From JANXQG01 sp037147235 (GTDB taxonomy: Bacteria; Planctomycetota; Planctomycetia; Pirellulales; Thermoguttaceae): a DNA stretch of 14,243 nucleotides. Shown here one piece after another: positions 5,298 to 12,956 of the stretch; the first letter of the stretch is position 1, and every line of letters starts with the position of its first letter. Under the pieces are notes generated by a model that ran no database searches, was not told the origin of the DNA, and was given only the letters and a program-made list of their open reading frames with translations. The DNA is taken from NCBI GenBank assembly GCA_037147235.1, contig JBAWVO010000167.1, positions 1 through 14,243 on the forward strand, in the 5' to 3' direction. Made by a program: the position numbers and the translations under genes.

Positions 5298-7394
5298 ATG
5301 GAAATGTCCACCCTCGACAAATCTCCCGCGGAACAACTCGCCACGCCGGTGCAATTTCTGAAAGGCGTCGGTCCGCAACGGGCCGAAACGCTCCTGCGGC
5401 TTGAGCTGCAAACGGCCCGCGATGTGCTTTTCTTCTTCCCGCGGACCTATCAGGATATGACGGACCTCCGCGAGGTAAGCCAACTGGAGGAAGATAAGCT
5501 ACAAAGCGTCTGTGGCATCGTTGAGGACGCGGAACTCCGCGGCAGCCAGCCCGGAAAATGTGTGCTGGGCGTGCTCATCCGCTCGGGCAGCGGGCACCTT
5601 CGCGGGCTGTGGTTCAATCAGCCCTTCATGGAGGAGAAGTTCAAGATCGGGCAACGGGTTTTGTTTGCCGGCAAGCCGAAGCTGCAAGGCATGGTCTGGC
5701 AAATGACGCACCCCAAAGTCGATTTTCTCGGCGAAGAGAACGAAGAACCGCAAGGGAGGATATTGCCGGTCTATCCGCTCACCGAGGGCCTGCAACAGTG
5801 GCAAATACGGAAGATCGTCAGCGAGACGGTCACTGCTTTCGGCCATCTACTCGAAGAAATCTTTCCCGACGAGTATCTCCAGACCCACAACCTAGGACCG
5901 CTGCATCGCGCGATCCAACAAATCCACTCACCCGACAACGCCGAACAATTGGCCGGCGCGCAGCGACGGTTGGCCTACCAAGAGCTTTTCCTGCTCGGGC
6001 TGGCCTTGGCCGTCAAGCGGTATCAACAGCACGCGTTGCGGCATTCCCCGCCGCTGGAGGCTACGGCCCTGATCGATGCGAGGATCCTCCGCCTCTTTCC
6101 CTTTGAGCTAACCCAAGGCCAGCGGCAGGCGATCACCGACATCGGAGCCGACATGGGCCGATCATGGCCAATGAACCGCCTCTTGCAAGGCGACGTAGGC
6201 AGCGGCAAGACGGCTGTTGCCCTCTACGCGATGCTTCTTGCCGTGGCGCACGGACATCAGGCCGTGCTCATGGCCCCCACGGAAATTCTCGCCAGGCAAC
6301 ATGCCCTGACAATCCGGCGATTTCTCACCGGCAGCCAGGTCCGCCGCGCGGAACTGACCGGCGGGATGCCGCCCAAGCAGCGGGCGGCCATGCTGGAAGA
6401 AATCGCCGCCGGACGGATCGACCTGATCGTCGGCACGCAGGCCATCTTGCAGGAAGACGTCCGCTTCGCCAATCTCGGCTTGGTGGTGATCGACGAGCAG
6501 CACAAGTTTGGCGTGCGACAGCGGGCCATGCTAAAACACTCAGGCCCCGATCCGCATTACCTGGTGATGACCGCCACGCCCATCCCGCGAACGATTACCA
6601 TGACGCTTTTCGGCGATCTGGACGTCTCGATTTTGAGCGACAGTCCGCCCGGCCGACAGAAGGTCAATACGTATCTGGCGGGTGACGAGCGGCGCGAGCG
6701 GTGGTGGGGATTTGTGCGCAAGAAGATTTCGGAAGGACGACAGGGCTATGTCGTCGTACCGCTGGTCGAGGAATCCGAGCAATCGACCGCCGTGAGCCTA
6801 CAGGAGACTTATGAATCGCTGGCCAACGGCGAGTTAGAGGCATTTCGCCTGGGGTTGATTCATGGCCGCATGACAACCGAGGAGAAAGACTCCATCATGG
6901 ATCGTTTTCGCCAGGGCGACATCCAGGTGCTGGTTTCCACTTCGGTGGTCGAGGTGGGCGTCGACGTGCCCAACGCGACGCTGATGACGATCGAGAGCGG
7001 CGAACGGTTTGGCTTGGCTCAACTGCACCAACTGCGCGGGCGCATCAGTCGCGGCAAGTACCAGGGATTCTGCTGCGTCTTCGCCTCGCCGAAGAGCGAG
7101 GAATCGCAGGAGCGGCTTAATGCGTTCGAGGCATCGACCGACGGTTTTCAGTTGGCCGAGATCGATTTCCGCCTCCGCGGTCCCGGCGAATTATTCGGCA
7201 CGCGACAACACGGTCTTCCGCCGTTGCGGGTGGCCGACTTGCTCCGCGACACGGACCTCTTGATCGAGGCGCGGCGCGATGCCCTGGCCTTGGTTGCCGC
7301 CGACCCCGGCCTTGCCCTGCCGCAAAATCTGGCCTTGCGACAGCGAATGCTGGCGAGGTACGGCAAAGCGTTGGACTTGGGCGACGTGGGGTAA
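5298..7394 (+). CDS. recG: ATP-dependent DNA helicase RecG
   Basis: RecG remodels stalled replication forks and branched recombination intermediates using ATP. The 698-residue protein is full length. An N-terminal helix-hairpin region (FLKGVGPQRAETL, 20-33) leads into the OB-fold wedge domain (about 65-160). Helicase motifs follow: GDVGSGKT (298-305), APTEILA (326-332), DEQHKFG (399-405), TATPIPRT (425-432), STSVVEVGVDVP (547-558) and QLHQLRGRISRG (575-586). Then comes the RecG C-terminal region (FRLRGPGELFGTRQHGLP). Motif VI reads GRISRG where E. coli has GRVGRG. A TAGAAT hexamer ends exactly at the base before ATG 5298, and a second in-frame ATG sits at 5304, so a leaderless mRNA starting at 5304 is possible; no good -35 supports this. 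Weak GGGA precedes ATG 5298. Confidence 0.97.
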   Translation: MEMSTLDKSPAEQLATPVQFLKGVGPQRAETLLRLELQTARDVLFFFPRTYQDMTDLREVSQLEEDKLQSVCGIVEDAELRGSQPGKCVLGVLIRSGSGHLRGLWFNQPFMEEKFKIGQRVLFAGKPKLQGMVWQMTHPKVDFLGEENEEPQGRILPVYPLTEGLQQWQIRKIVSETVTAFGHLLEEIFPDEYLQTHNLGPLHRAIQQIHSPDNAEQLAGAQRRLAYQELFLLGLALAVKRYQQHALRHSPPLEATALIDARILRLFPFELTQGQRQAITDIGADMGRSWPMNRLLQGDVGSGKTAVALYAMLLAVAHGHQAVLMAPTEILARQHALTIRRFLTGSQVRRAELTGGMPPKQRAAMLEEIAAGRIDLIVGTQAILQEDVRFANLGLVVIDEQHKFGVRQRAMLKHSGPDPHYLVMTATPIPRTITMTLFGDLDVSILSDSPPGRQKVNTYLAGDERRERWWGFVRKKISEGRQGYVVVPLVEESEQSTAVSLQETYESLANGELEAFRLGLIHGRMTTEEKDSIMDRFRQGDIQVLVSTSVVEVGVDVPNATLMTIESGERFGLAQLHQLRGRISRGKYQGFCCVFASPKSEESQERLNAFEASTDGFQLAEIDFRLRGPGELFGTRQHGLPPLRVADLLRDTDLLIEARRDALALVAADPGLALPQNLALRQRMLARYGKALDLGDVG

Positions 7395-7439
7395 AAGTGG
7401 CCCTTCCGGCTCCGGGTGTGTCTGGTTCTGGGTGCAGAC

Positions 7440-7470
7440 GTAGGGTGGGACGAGCGCAGCGAACCCCACC
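7440..7470 (+). repeat. Solitary GTAG hairpin (REP), same family as 12788-12871
   Basis: GTAG (7440-7443) followed by GGTGGG...CCCACC closing a hairpin over an ACGAGCGCAGCGAAC-like loop. It matches the right REP of the 12788-12871 pair (read on the minus strand) at 28 of 31 positions. It lies 46 bp after the recG stop and has no inverted partner. It may act as a modest recG terminator or mRNA-end stabiliser. Confidence 0.65.
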
Positions 7471-7809
7471 AAACGCGGGCCCTTGTTGTGGCCGGTCTCC
7501 CGACCGAGCCACACCGCGCCGACTGAAGGTCTCCCCCCACACCCCGAGAGAATGCTGGGGAAGATTCGTGGTATACTACACATGTTGGCACGAAGCTCGG
7601 AAACGGGGTCGGGTCTCATTTCAGTTGTAGGAGCGTCGATTTGCTTGCGCCCTGATGCGAGGCTGTTGCGATTGTACTTGAATGGGGCTATTTCTCTCAT
7701 GCGAATGATTGCCTTCGATCCCATTTTCTGTCGCAAGTCAAAGAATCGATCTTGAAGTTCCCCTGCTTCCCGCAAAGGACTGGAACGTGTAGAATGCGGG
7801 CTGCTGTCC
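7471..7809. other. Intergenic stretch with a promoter-like motif, no confident gene
   Basis: No homology-like coding sequence is visible. An extended -10-like TGGTATACT sits at 7569-7577, preceded by AGATTC, and is repeated almost identically at 12461-12475. An ATG at 7582 opens a 57-codon frame to 7755 that would be nearly leaderless from that motif; its composition is not convincing. A TAGAAT at 7790-7795 could be the -10 of the propeller gene's original promoter, now separated from it by the 7819-8034 insertion. Confidence 0.35.
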
Positions 7810-8043
7810 TCACACGATGGCCTTGATCATAACCTTGCCAACTGCTGTCACTGCTAGCTCGAAGTAGGGTGGGTGAAGCATTGAATGGTGCGTTACGCGA
7901 ACTAATCTGGAACAGCGGTAAGTGCTGTCAGCGTCTTGACTTCGTGCGCAACCCACCATTTCCCGGCCGGTTCGCTCCACGCACCCTACGGCCCGCCGTC
8001 ACCGCTGGCAGTTGGCAAGGTTACGATCAAGGCCTCACACGAT
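7810..8043. mobile_element. MITE with 27-bp inverted ends and 9-bp target duplication
   Basis: The element proper is 7819-8034 (216 bp). Its ends, 7819-7845 and 8008-8034, are 27-bp inverted repeats beginning GGCCTTGATC, with one mismatch. The direct repeat TCACACGAT flanks it at 7810-7818 and 8035-8043, the footprint of a cut-and-paste transposase. Inside is a second, more degenerate palindrome bounded by GTAGGGTG (7864) and CACCCTAC (7982-7989). It has no coding capacity, so it would need a transposase encoded elsewhere. The insertion point is 28 bp from the following start codon when measured to the element's right edge. Confidence 0.85.
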
Positions 8044-8062
8044 CAAGTAAAGGAAGTCACCC

Positions 8063-9685
8063 ATGTTCCCGCGTTGGATATTGTTCGTCATCGCTGCCGC
8101 CGGCATCCTCATTGCAGCTCTTAAGGGCACCGATGTGATCGGCGACCGCGGTATAGCCAATCCCCTCACGATACTCATCGTGGTCCTCGTTCTGGCGGTC
8201 GTGTTGGTATGGTTCACGTTCTTCAGTCGGGCCGCAAGGCGCTGGCGGCTGGTCGTGGGTGGCACCACCCTGGCAGCCGTGGCTACTTTCTTCGCCATTT
8301 TTCGCGTCGACGGCATCAACGGAGAGCTGTTTCCTAGGTTTGCATTCCGTGGGTCGCAGAAGCCCGACCAGCTCCTACCGCCGGCCGAGGCCGGCCAGGG
8401 GAACGCTGCGAGGCCGCTGGTGGACTTGCGGACGACGACTGAGTACGACTTCCCCCAGTTCCTCGGGAAAGACCGCAATCTGCTGGTCGACAACGTGGTC
8501 CTCGCCCGCAACTGGGCCGGACGGGCCTTCAAGCCCGTCTGGCGACACGCGATTGGGGCGGGTTGGTCGTCCTTCGCCGTGGTCAACGGACATGCCGTGA
8601 CGATGGAACAGCGGGGTGAACAAGAACTTGTTACCTGCTATAGCGTCCGCAGCGGCGAGTTGGAGTGGGTCAATGCGATCCAGGTCCGCTACGATCTGAT
8701 TAGCGGCGGCGTCGGTCCGCGGAGTACGCCCACGATCGATGACGGCCTGGTCTACAGCGTAAGCGCGACCGGCCGGTTGCAGTGCCTGGACGGCGCGACC
8801 GGCGCACGCCGCTGGGAAAGGAACCTGCTGGAAGACTATCACATAACGGTCGCCGACGAGAAATCCAATCTGCCCTGGGGACAATCTGCCTCGCCGCTGG
8901 TGGTCGGCGACCTGGTGATCGTGCCGGCCGGCGGGCCCAGCGGCGGGCCTTTTGTCTCCTTGTTGGCGATGGATAAGAAGACGGGCAAGACGGTATGGGA
9001 AGGCGGCGATCGGCAGATCAGCTACAGCTCGCCGGCCGTGGCCATCCTGGGTGGCGTGCGCCAGGTGCTGATCGTCGATGAAGCCCACGTCACCGGGCAT
9101 GACCTGAAGAGCGGAAAGGTCCTCTGGGAGCACGCCTGGCCGGGCCACAGCAATTCCAGCGCCAGCGTGTCCCAGGCCGTCCCGGTCGCTCCCGACCGCA
9201 TCTTCCTCTCCAAGGCTTACGGCACCGGCGCAGCGCTGTTGAAGCTCGTGCCTGGCGGCGAGGGCGGCTTCGACGCCGAAGTCGTTTGGGCGAACCCGAA
9301 AGTCATGAAGACCAAGTTCAGCAACGTGGCCGTCAAGGACGGATTTGTCTACGGTCTTTCCGACGGGGTCTTGGAATGCGTCGACCTGGCCGACGGCCGA
9401 CAGAAATGGCGCGAGGGCCGGTATCCGCAGGGGCAAATCCTGCGAGTGGGTGACCTGATCTTGGTGTTGACGGAGTCGGGGGAAGTGGTGCTGGTCGAGG
9501 CGTCGCCCGAGCGGGCCAACCATGTCCTGGGGCGCTTTCAGGCCATTGAAGGCCAGACATGGAACAATTTCGCTCTTTACGGCCCCTACCTGCTCGTTCG
9601 CAACGCCCTGGAAGCCGCCTGCTACGACCTGCCGCAAGCCCAACCACAAACCGGTGGAAAAAAGTGTGCAAGGGCAAGGCGTTAG
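8063..9685 (+). CDS. Membrane-anchored PQQ-like beta-propeller protein
   Basis: The 540-residue product has three hydrophobic segments (about 5-20, 33-55 and 63-80), then a linker and a beta-propeller from about 128 to the end. The propeller starts with YDFPQFLGKDRN, the form of the WPQFRGPNR motif common in planctomycete PQQ-like proteins. Repeated blades carry signatures such as GLVYSVSATGRLQCLDGATGARRWE and GFVYGLSDGVLECVDLADGRQKW. Relatives include BamB-like and quinoprotein dehydrogenase-like proteins. I see no clear evidence that this one binds PQQ or is an enzyme, so a binding or assembly role facing the periplasm is as likely. AAAGGAAG lies 8-9 bases before the ATG. A MITE inserted just upstream probably changed its promoter or 5' leader. 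The C-terminal tail (GGKKCARARR) is basic and may be unstructured. Confidence 0.9.
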   Translation: MFPRWILFVIAAAGILIAALKGTDVIGDRGIANPLTILIVVLVLAVVLVWFTFFSRAARRWRLVVGGTTLAAVATFFAIFRVDGINGELFPRFAFRGSQKPDQLLPPAEAGQGNAARPLVDLRTTTEYDFPQFLGKDRNLLVDNVVLARNWAGRAFKPVWRHAIGAGWSSFAVVNGHAVTMEQRGEQELVTCYSVRSGELEWVNAIQVRYDLISGGVGPRSTPTIDDGLVYSVSATGRLQCLDGATGARRWERNLLEDYHITVADEKSNLPWGQSASPLVVGDLVIVPAGGPSGGPFVSLLAMDKKTGKTVWEGGDRQISYSSPAVAILGGVRQVLIVDEAHVTGHDLKSGKVLWEHAWPGHSNSSASVSQAVPVAPDRIFLSKAYGTGAALLKLVPGGEGGFDAEVVWANPKVMKTKFSNVAVKDGFVYGLSDGVLECVDLADGRQKWREGRYPQGQILRVGDLILVLTESGEVVLVEASPERANHVLGRFQAIEGQTWNNFALYGPYLLVRNALEAACYDLPQAQPQTGGKKCARARR

Positions 9686-9767
9686 TTTAGTATATGTTGG
9701 CCATCATGGGGGAGCAGAAAAATAGGAAAGAAAACAAAGGCACCTTGGGCGACAAGGGCGTGGGTGG

Positions 9768-9796
9768 TTGTACAGGCAACCGTGGTGCTGGATAAT
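9768..9796 (+). promoter_or_regulatory. Possible promoter of the GH3 gene
   Basis: TTGTAC (9768-9773), 17-bp spacer, GATAAT (9791-9796, 5/6 to TATAAT). It lies about 90 bases upstream of ATG 9888 and 82 bases after the propeller gene stop, so the glucosidase gene may be transcribed on its own. The -35 is weak (TTG only). Confidence 0.35.
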
Positions 9797-9887
9797 GAAG
9801 TGGCCGCTCGACAAACGGTGCCGGGCAAGCTTCGCGGGCGTCTTCGGTATAGCTCAAGAGCCGATCCTAGAAAATGGTCAATGTGCA

Positions 9888-12200
9888 ATGAAAAAACGAA
9901 CAATCCTGAATCTGGCTTATGCCGCGCTAGAAATCGTTGCCATTGCCGGCACATGCCTGGCGGCCACCGAGGCAGTTCCTACCCCCGTAGCCGCCCCTGG
10001 CTTCATTTCCTCGGGGGAGTCCATGGCATTTCGCCCGTCGAAGGAAATCGACGATAAAGCGGCGACCCTCCTTCGACAAATGACGCTTGAGGAGAAGGTC
10101 GGGCAATTGACGCAGTTCTCCAACGGCGCCGCTACGGGACCCGACAACGTCCAGGTCGATCAAAACGAACTGGCCGCACGAGGCGGCATCGGTTCCGTGC
10201 TCAATATGTCGGGAGCAAAAGCGTGCAACGCGCTTCAGCGGCAGGCGGTCGAACGATCGCGTCTGAAAATCCCGATTCTTTTCGGTCTGGACGTGATTCA
10301 CGGCCACCGCACGGTGTACCCCGTTCCCCTGGGCCTTTCGGCCACCTGGGACGTCGCTGTCGCCGAACATTGCGCCCGCATGGCTGCCGTCGAAGCAACG
10401 GCGGAAGGCATTCGCTGGACATTCTCGCCTATGGTTGATATCGCCCGTGACGCACGCTGGGGACGAATTACGGAAGGCAGCGGCGAAGACCCTTACCTGG
10501 GAGGGGTAATGGCCGCCGCCTGGGTTCGCGGTTATCAGGGAAAGGATCTGTCGGATTCCGCTTCGATGCTCGCTTGCGCCAAACACTATGTCGCCTACGG
10601 CGGGGCCGAGGGTGGGCGGGAGTACAACTCGGTCGATATGTCGGAGCGCACGTTGCGAGATGTCTATCTCCCGCCGTTCAGGGCGGCGGTCGACGCCGGC
10701 GCGGGCTCGATCATGAGCGCGTTCAACACCCTGCAAGGCGTGCCGGCCTCGGCAAACCGCCACACCCTCACGGACATCCTGAGAACCCAGTGGGGCTTTC
10801 GGGGTATTGTCGTGAGCGATTGGGATTCCATCGGCGAACTGGTGCAGCACGGTGTCGCGCTCAATGGCAGCGAGGCGGCGTTCAAAGCCTTGACCGCAGG
10901 CGTGGACATGGATATGCAAAGCAATCTTTACGCCACGAAGCTTCCCGAACTAGTGCGAAGCGGGCGGCTCAAAATGGAGGTTATCGACCAGGCGGTCATC
11001 CGCGTGCTGCGAGTCAAGTTCGCGCTTGGATTGTTCGCGCGACCCTATACCGACGAGAAGTTGTACGCCTCGGTGATGCTCAAGCCGGAACACTTGGAAA
11101 TCGCCCGACAAGCAGCAGAAGAATCCTTCGTGCTGCTCAAGAACGATCCGGTCCAAGGCAAACCGATCCTGCCGCTGGCCGCCGATAAGACGGTGGCTCT
11201 CATCGGGCCACTCGCCGACTCCAAGGCGGACATGCTTGGTGCCTGGGCCGTGAAAGGGGAGCCGGACGACGTCGTAACCCTGCGGCAATCGCTGGCCGAG
11301 CGATTGAAGGGCCGGCTCATTTACGCCCAGGGAACGGCAACGCGCGACGAGTCCGAGGCGGGGTTCGACGCGGCACTTGCGGCGGCAAACAAAGCGGACA
11401 TTGTACTCATGGCACTAGGTGAAGCCGCGGACATGAGCGGCGAAGGATCATCGCGCACGCATTTGGATCTGCCCGGCAAGCAAGCCAAGCTGCTCCATGC
11501 CATAGTCGCTACCGGCAAGCCGGTAGTCCTCATCCTGTTCAGTGGCCGTCCCCTGGCGATTCCGTGGGAAGCGGAACACGTTCCGGCAATCCTGGAAGCT
11601 TGGTTCCCCGGCGTGCAGGCCGGACCAGCCCTCGTCCGCACCCTGACCGGCCTTGCGAACCCGGCGGGACGGCTTACCGCCACCTTCCCTCGCTCCATCG
11701 GCCAGATGCCGCTTTATTACGACACGTTCAGTACCGGCCGCCCTTCGCTCGGGAAGGTTCATTTTGGCACGGGCTACATGGACGAGCACAACACGCCTCT
11801 TTTTCCGTTTGGCTGGGGGCTGTCTTATACGACATTCGACTATTCACCGACTCGGATAGCGACACGTAGAATCAGTGCCGCAGCACTGAACGAAGGGAGC
11901 GCAATCTCGGTCGAAGCCACGGTCACGAACTCCGGGCAGCGTGCAGGCTCCGAAGTCGTGCAACTTTACGTTTGCCAGCGTGGGACCAGCGTCGCCCGTC
12001 CGATCCGGGAATTGAAGGGCTTCCAAAAGGTAATCCTTGCCCCAGGTGAGGCCCGCCACGTGACGTTTACACTCTCAAAGACGGAACTCGCGTTTTGGAA
12101 TATCGACATGAAACGAACCGTCGAATCAGGCGAATTGACCGTGTGGATCGCCCCCCACGCCCAAGGCGGGCAAGCGGCAAAGAGGATGATCGAGCCGTAA
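9888..12200 (+). CDS. bglX: Exported beta-glucosidase, glycoside hydrolase family 3 (BglX-like)
   Basis: GH3 enzymes release glucose or related sugars from the non-reducing end of oligosaccharides by a retaining mechanism. The 770-residue protein is close to E. coli BglX in length. A signal peptide (1-25, hydrophobic LAYAALEIVAIAGTCLA) indicates export. The TIM-barrel domain has IPILFGLDVIHGHRTVYP, SPMVDIARDARWGRITEGSGEDP and CAKHYVAYG; the nucleophile is Asp311 in VVSDWDS. The alpha/beta sandwich domain has MSGEGSSRTHLDLPGKQ, with Glu519 at the acid/base position. The C-terminus is a fibronectin III-like domain (VTNSGQRAGSEVVQLYV). ATG 9888 was chosen because the upstream open frame (to 9768) would bury the signal peptide and looks non-coding. 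No transporter or SusC/D genes are nearby, so the substrate is not indicated. Confidence 0.94.
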   Translation: MKKRTILNLAYAALEIVAIAGTCLAATEAVPTPVAAPGFISSGESMAFRPSKEIDDKAATLLRQMTLEEKVGQLTQFSNGAATGPDNVQVDQNELAARGGIGSVLNMSGAKACNALQRQAVERSRLKIPILFGLDVIHGHRTVYPVPLGLSATWDVAVAEHCARMAAVEATAEGIRWTFSPMVDIARDARWGRITEGSGEDPYLGGVMAAAWVRGYQGKDLSDSASMLACAKHYVAYGGAEGGREYNSVDMSERTLRDVYLPPFRAAVDAGAGSIMSAFNTLQGVPASANRHTLTDILRTQWGFRGIVVSDWDSIGELVQHGVALNGSEAAFKALTAGVDMDMQSNLYATKLPELVRSGRLKMEVIDQAVIRVLRVKFALGLFARPYTDEKLYASVMLKPEHLEIARQAAEESFVLLKNDPVQGKPILPLAADKTVALIGPLADSKADMLGAWAVKGEPDDVVTLRQSLAERLKGRLIYAQGTATRDESEAGFDAALAAANKADIVLMALGEAADMSGEGSSRTHLDLPGKQAKLLHAIVATGKPVVLILFSGRPLAIPWEAEHVPAILEAWFPGVQAGPALVRTLTGLANPAGRLTATFPRSIGQMPLYYDTFSTGRPSLGKVHFGTGYMDEHNTPLFPFGWGLSYTTFDYSPTRIATRRISAAALNEGSAISVEATVTNSGQRAGSEVVQLYVCQRGTSVARPIRELKGFQKVILAPGEARHVTFTLSKTELAFWNIDMKRTVESGELTVWIAPHAQGGQAAKRMIEP

Positions 12201-12456
12201 ACGAACATCCAAAGGCTATACTTGGCGAGCAAGGGTCGTTTTTCGCGGATATTTCAAACTCTTTCATTGTATCCGATAACTCCCCCTCCCCAACCCCTAA
12301 TTACATGTGACTTCAATGCCCAACGCGAAGGGGCCGCGCTGGGTAATAGGATGTGGCAAAAGGAGGCAAACCGCCCCTGCCCGGACGTCTTCCATCGTCT
12401 TTTGCGCGATTTTTCGCAGACTTCGGTTGCTTTCGCCAGGCATTGCGCCCTTCATT
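12201..12456. other. Intergenic stretch, no gene recognised
   Basis: Between the GH3 stop and the promoter-like motif at 12457-12479 I see no gene, no strong hairpin-plus-T-run terminator and no repeat shared with the other gaps. A TATACT occurs at 12217-12222 without a matching -35. Confidence 0.4.
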
Positions 12457-12479
12457 CGCCAGATTCTGGTATACTGGCG
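12457..12479 (+). promoter_or_regulatory. Extended -10 motif inside an inverted repeat
   Basis: CGCCAG (12457-12462) and CTGGCG (12474-12479) flank TGGTATACT (12467-12475), an extended -10-like element (TGnTATAcT). AGATTC-TGGTATACT is shared with 7563-7577. A start near 12482 would place the GAGGA ribosome site (12511-12515) and ATG 12523 at normal distances. The inverted repeat could be an operator overlapping the promoter. No good -35 is seen, as is usual for extended -10 promoters. Confidence 0.45.
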
Positions 12480-12522
12480 CACCCGTCTGGTTTGAATAGC
12501 GCAAGTAACCGAGGACAAAGTG

Positions 12523-12762
12523 ATGTACGACGCACGCGAAGAATTCCCCTCACTGGGGTATCCCCTTGACTGGCGTGAGCACTATCCCTTGTGTCGGAAA
12601 GTGTACGGGGGTAATCTTCCATTGCCGTGCATACTATATATTGTGGTCACGCCAGCCAAGGGGATACCCCATTCCCCTCATTCTCAAGTGGTGATCCAGG
12701 AGTGTATGATGTCCAAGGTTGACAATGCCATGCTCGGCTGCGAAAATGCGGCAATGATTTGT
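12523..12762 (+). pseudogene. Small ORF(s) disrupted by repeat insertions
   Basis: GAGGA (12511-12515) sits 7 bases before ATG 12523, which begins MYDAREEFPS and then reads straight into the 12553-12671 insertion. Removing the insertion and one copy of its 9-bp duplication leaves a frame of only 23 codons, which ends at a TGA within GGTTGAC (12717-12723). A second start, ATG 12709 behind AGGAG (12698-12702), begins MSKVDNAMLGCENAAMIC and runs into the 12763-12907 unit. As sequenced, the first frame reads through both elements to 12894, so its 124-residue product is mostly repeat-derived. I recognise no family. It could be a leader peptide plus a truncated gene, or chance ORFs. Confidence 0.3.
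12544..12680. mobile_element. Short MITE with 25-bp inverted ends and 9-bp target duplication
   Basis: The element is about 12553-12671 (119 bp). Inverted arms 12554-12578 and 12647-12671 are 25 bp with one mismatch and begin TGGGGTATCCCC, itself palindromic, followed by TTG and CTGGCGTGA. The direct repeat TTCCCCTCA flanks it at 12544-12552 and 12672-12680 (10 bp if the preceding A is counted). The centre is about 68 bp with no gene. Its ends are unrelated to those of the 7819-8034 element, so another transposase is implied. Confidence 0.8.
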
Positions 12763-12907
12763 GGCTCTTCCGGTTTTAGGTGCGGAAGTAGGGTGGGGAG
12801 AGTGAAACGAGCCCCACCAAAAGTGGACCGCAACAGAATTGGTGGGGCTCGCTGCGCTCTCCCCACCCTACAATTATTCGCGTTCCGCACCTAGAACCGG
12901 AAGAGCC
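12763..12907. mobile_element. MITE-like unit with 25-bp inverted ends carrying a REPIN
   Basis: Ends 12763-12787 and 12883-12907 are 25-bp inverted repeats starting GGCTCTTCCGG, with one mismatch. The left end abuts the first GTAG directly; the right end is joined through an 11-base AATTATTCGCG. The flanks TGATTTGT (12755-12762) and TGAGTTAT (12908-12915) match at 6 of 8 positions, possibly a decayed 8-bp duplication. A solitary copy of one end is at 517-547, which shows this is a multicopy family. Confidence 0.7.
12788..12871. repeat. REPIN: inverted pair of GTAG hairpins
   Basis: The left unit GTAG (12788-12791) is followed by GGTGGGG...CCCCACC (to 12818). The right unit is inverted, GGTGGGG (12841) to CTAC (12868-12871). 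Each is 31 nt, separated by 22 nt. The right unit matches the solitary copy at 7440-7470 at 28/31 positions. A transcript would form one long hairpin just upstream of larB. Confidence 0.75.
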
Positions 12908-12956
12908 TGAGTTATCGCACATCGGCGGTCGAATACCTGATAGGATAAATGGCAGT

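Noticed and set aside
8375..9649. 424-codon open frame on the minus strand
   Set aside because: It is a shadow of the propeller gene; high GC codon bias opens the opposite strand. The plus strand has clear propeller repeats.
9927..10919. 330-codon open frame on the minus strand
   Set aside because: Shadow of the GH3 gene, which has complete catalytic motifs in the plus frame.
12523..12894. A complete 124-residue protein
   Set aside because: Most of the frame is made of two repeat elements and ends inside the second; only the first ten codons and possibly the 12709 start can be ancestral coding sequence.
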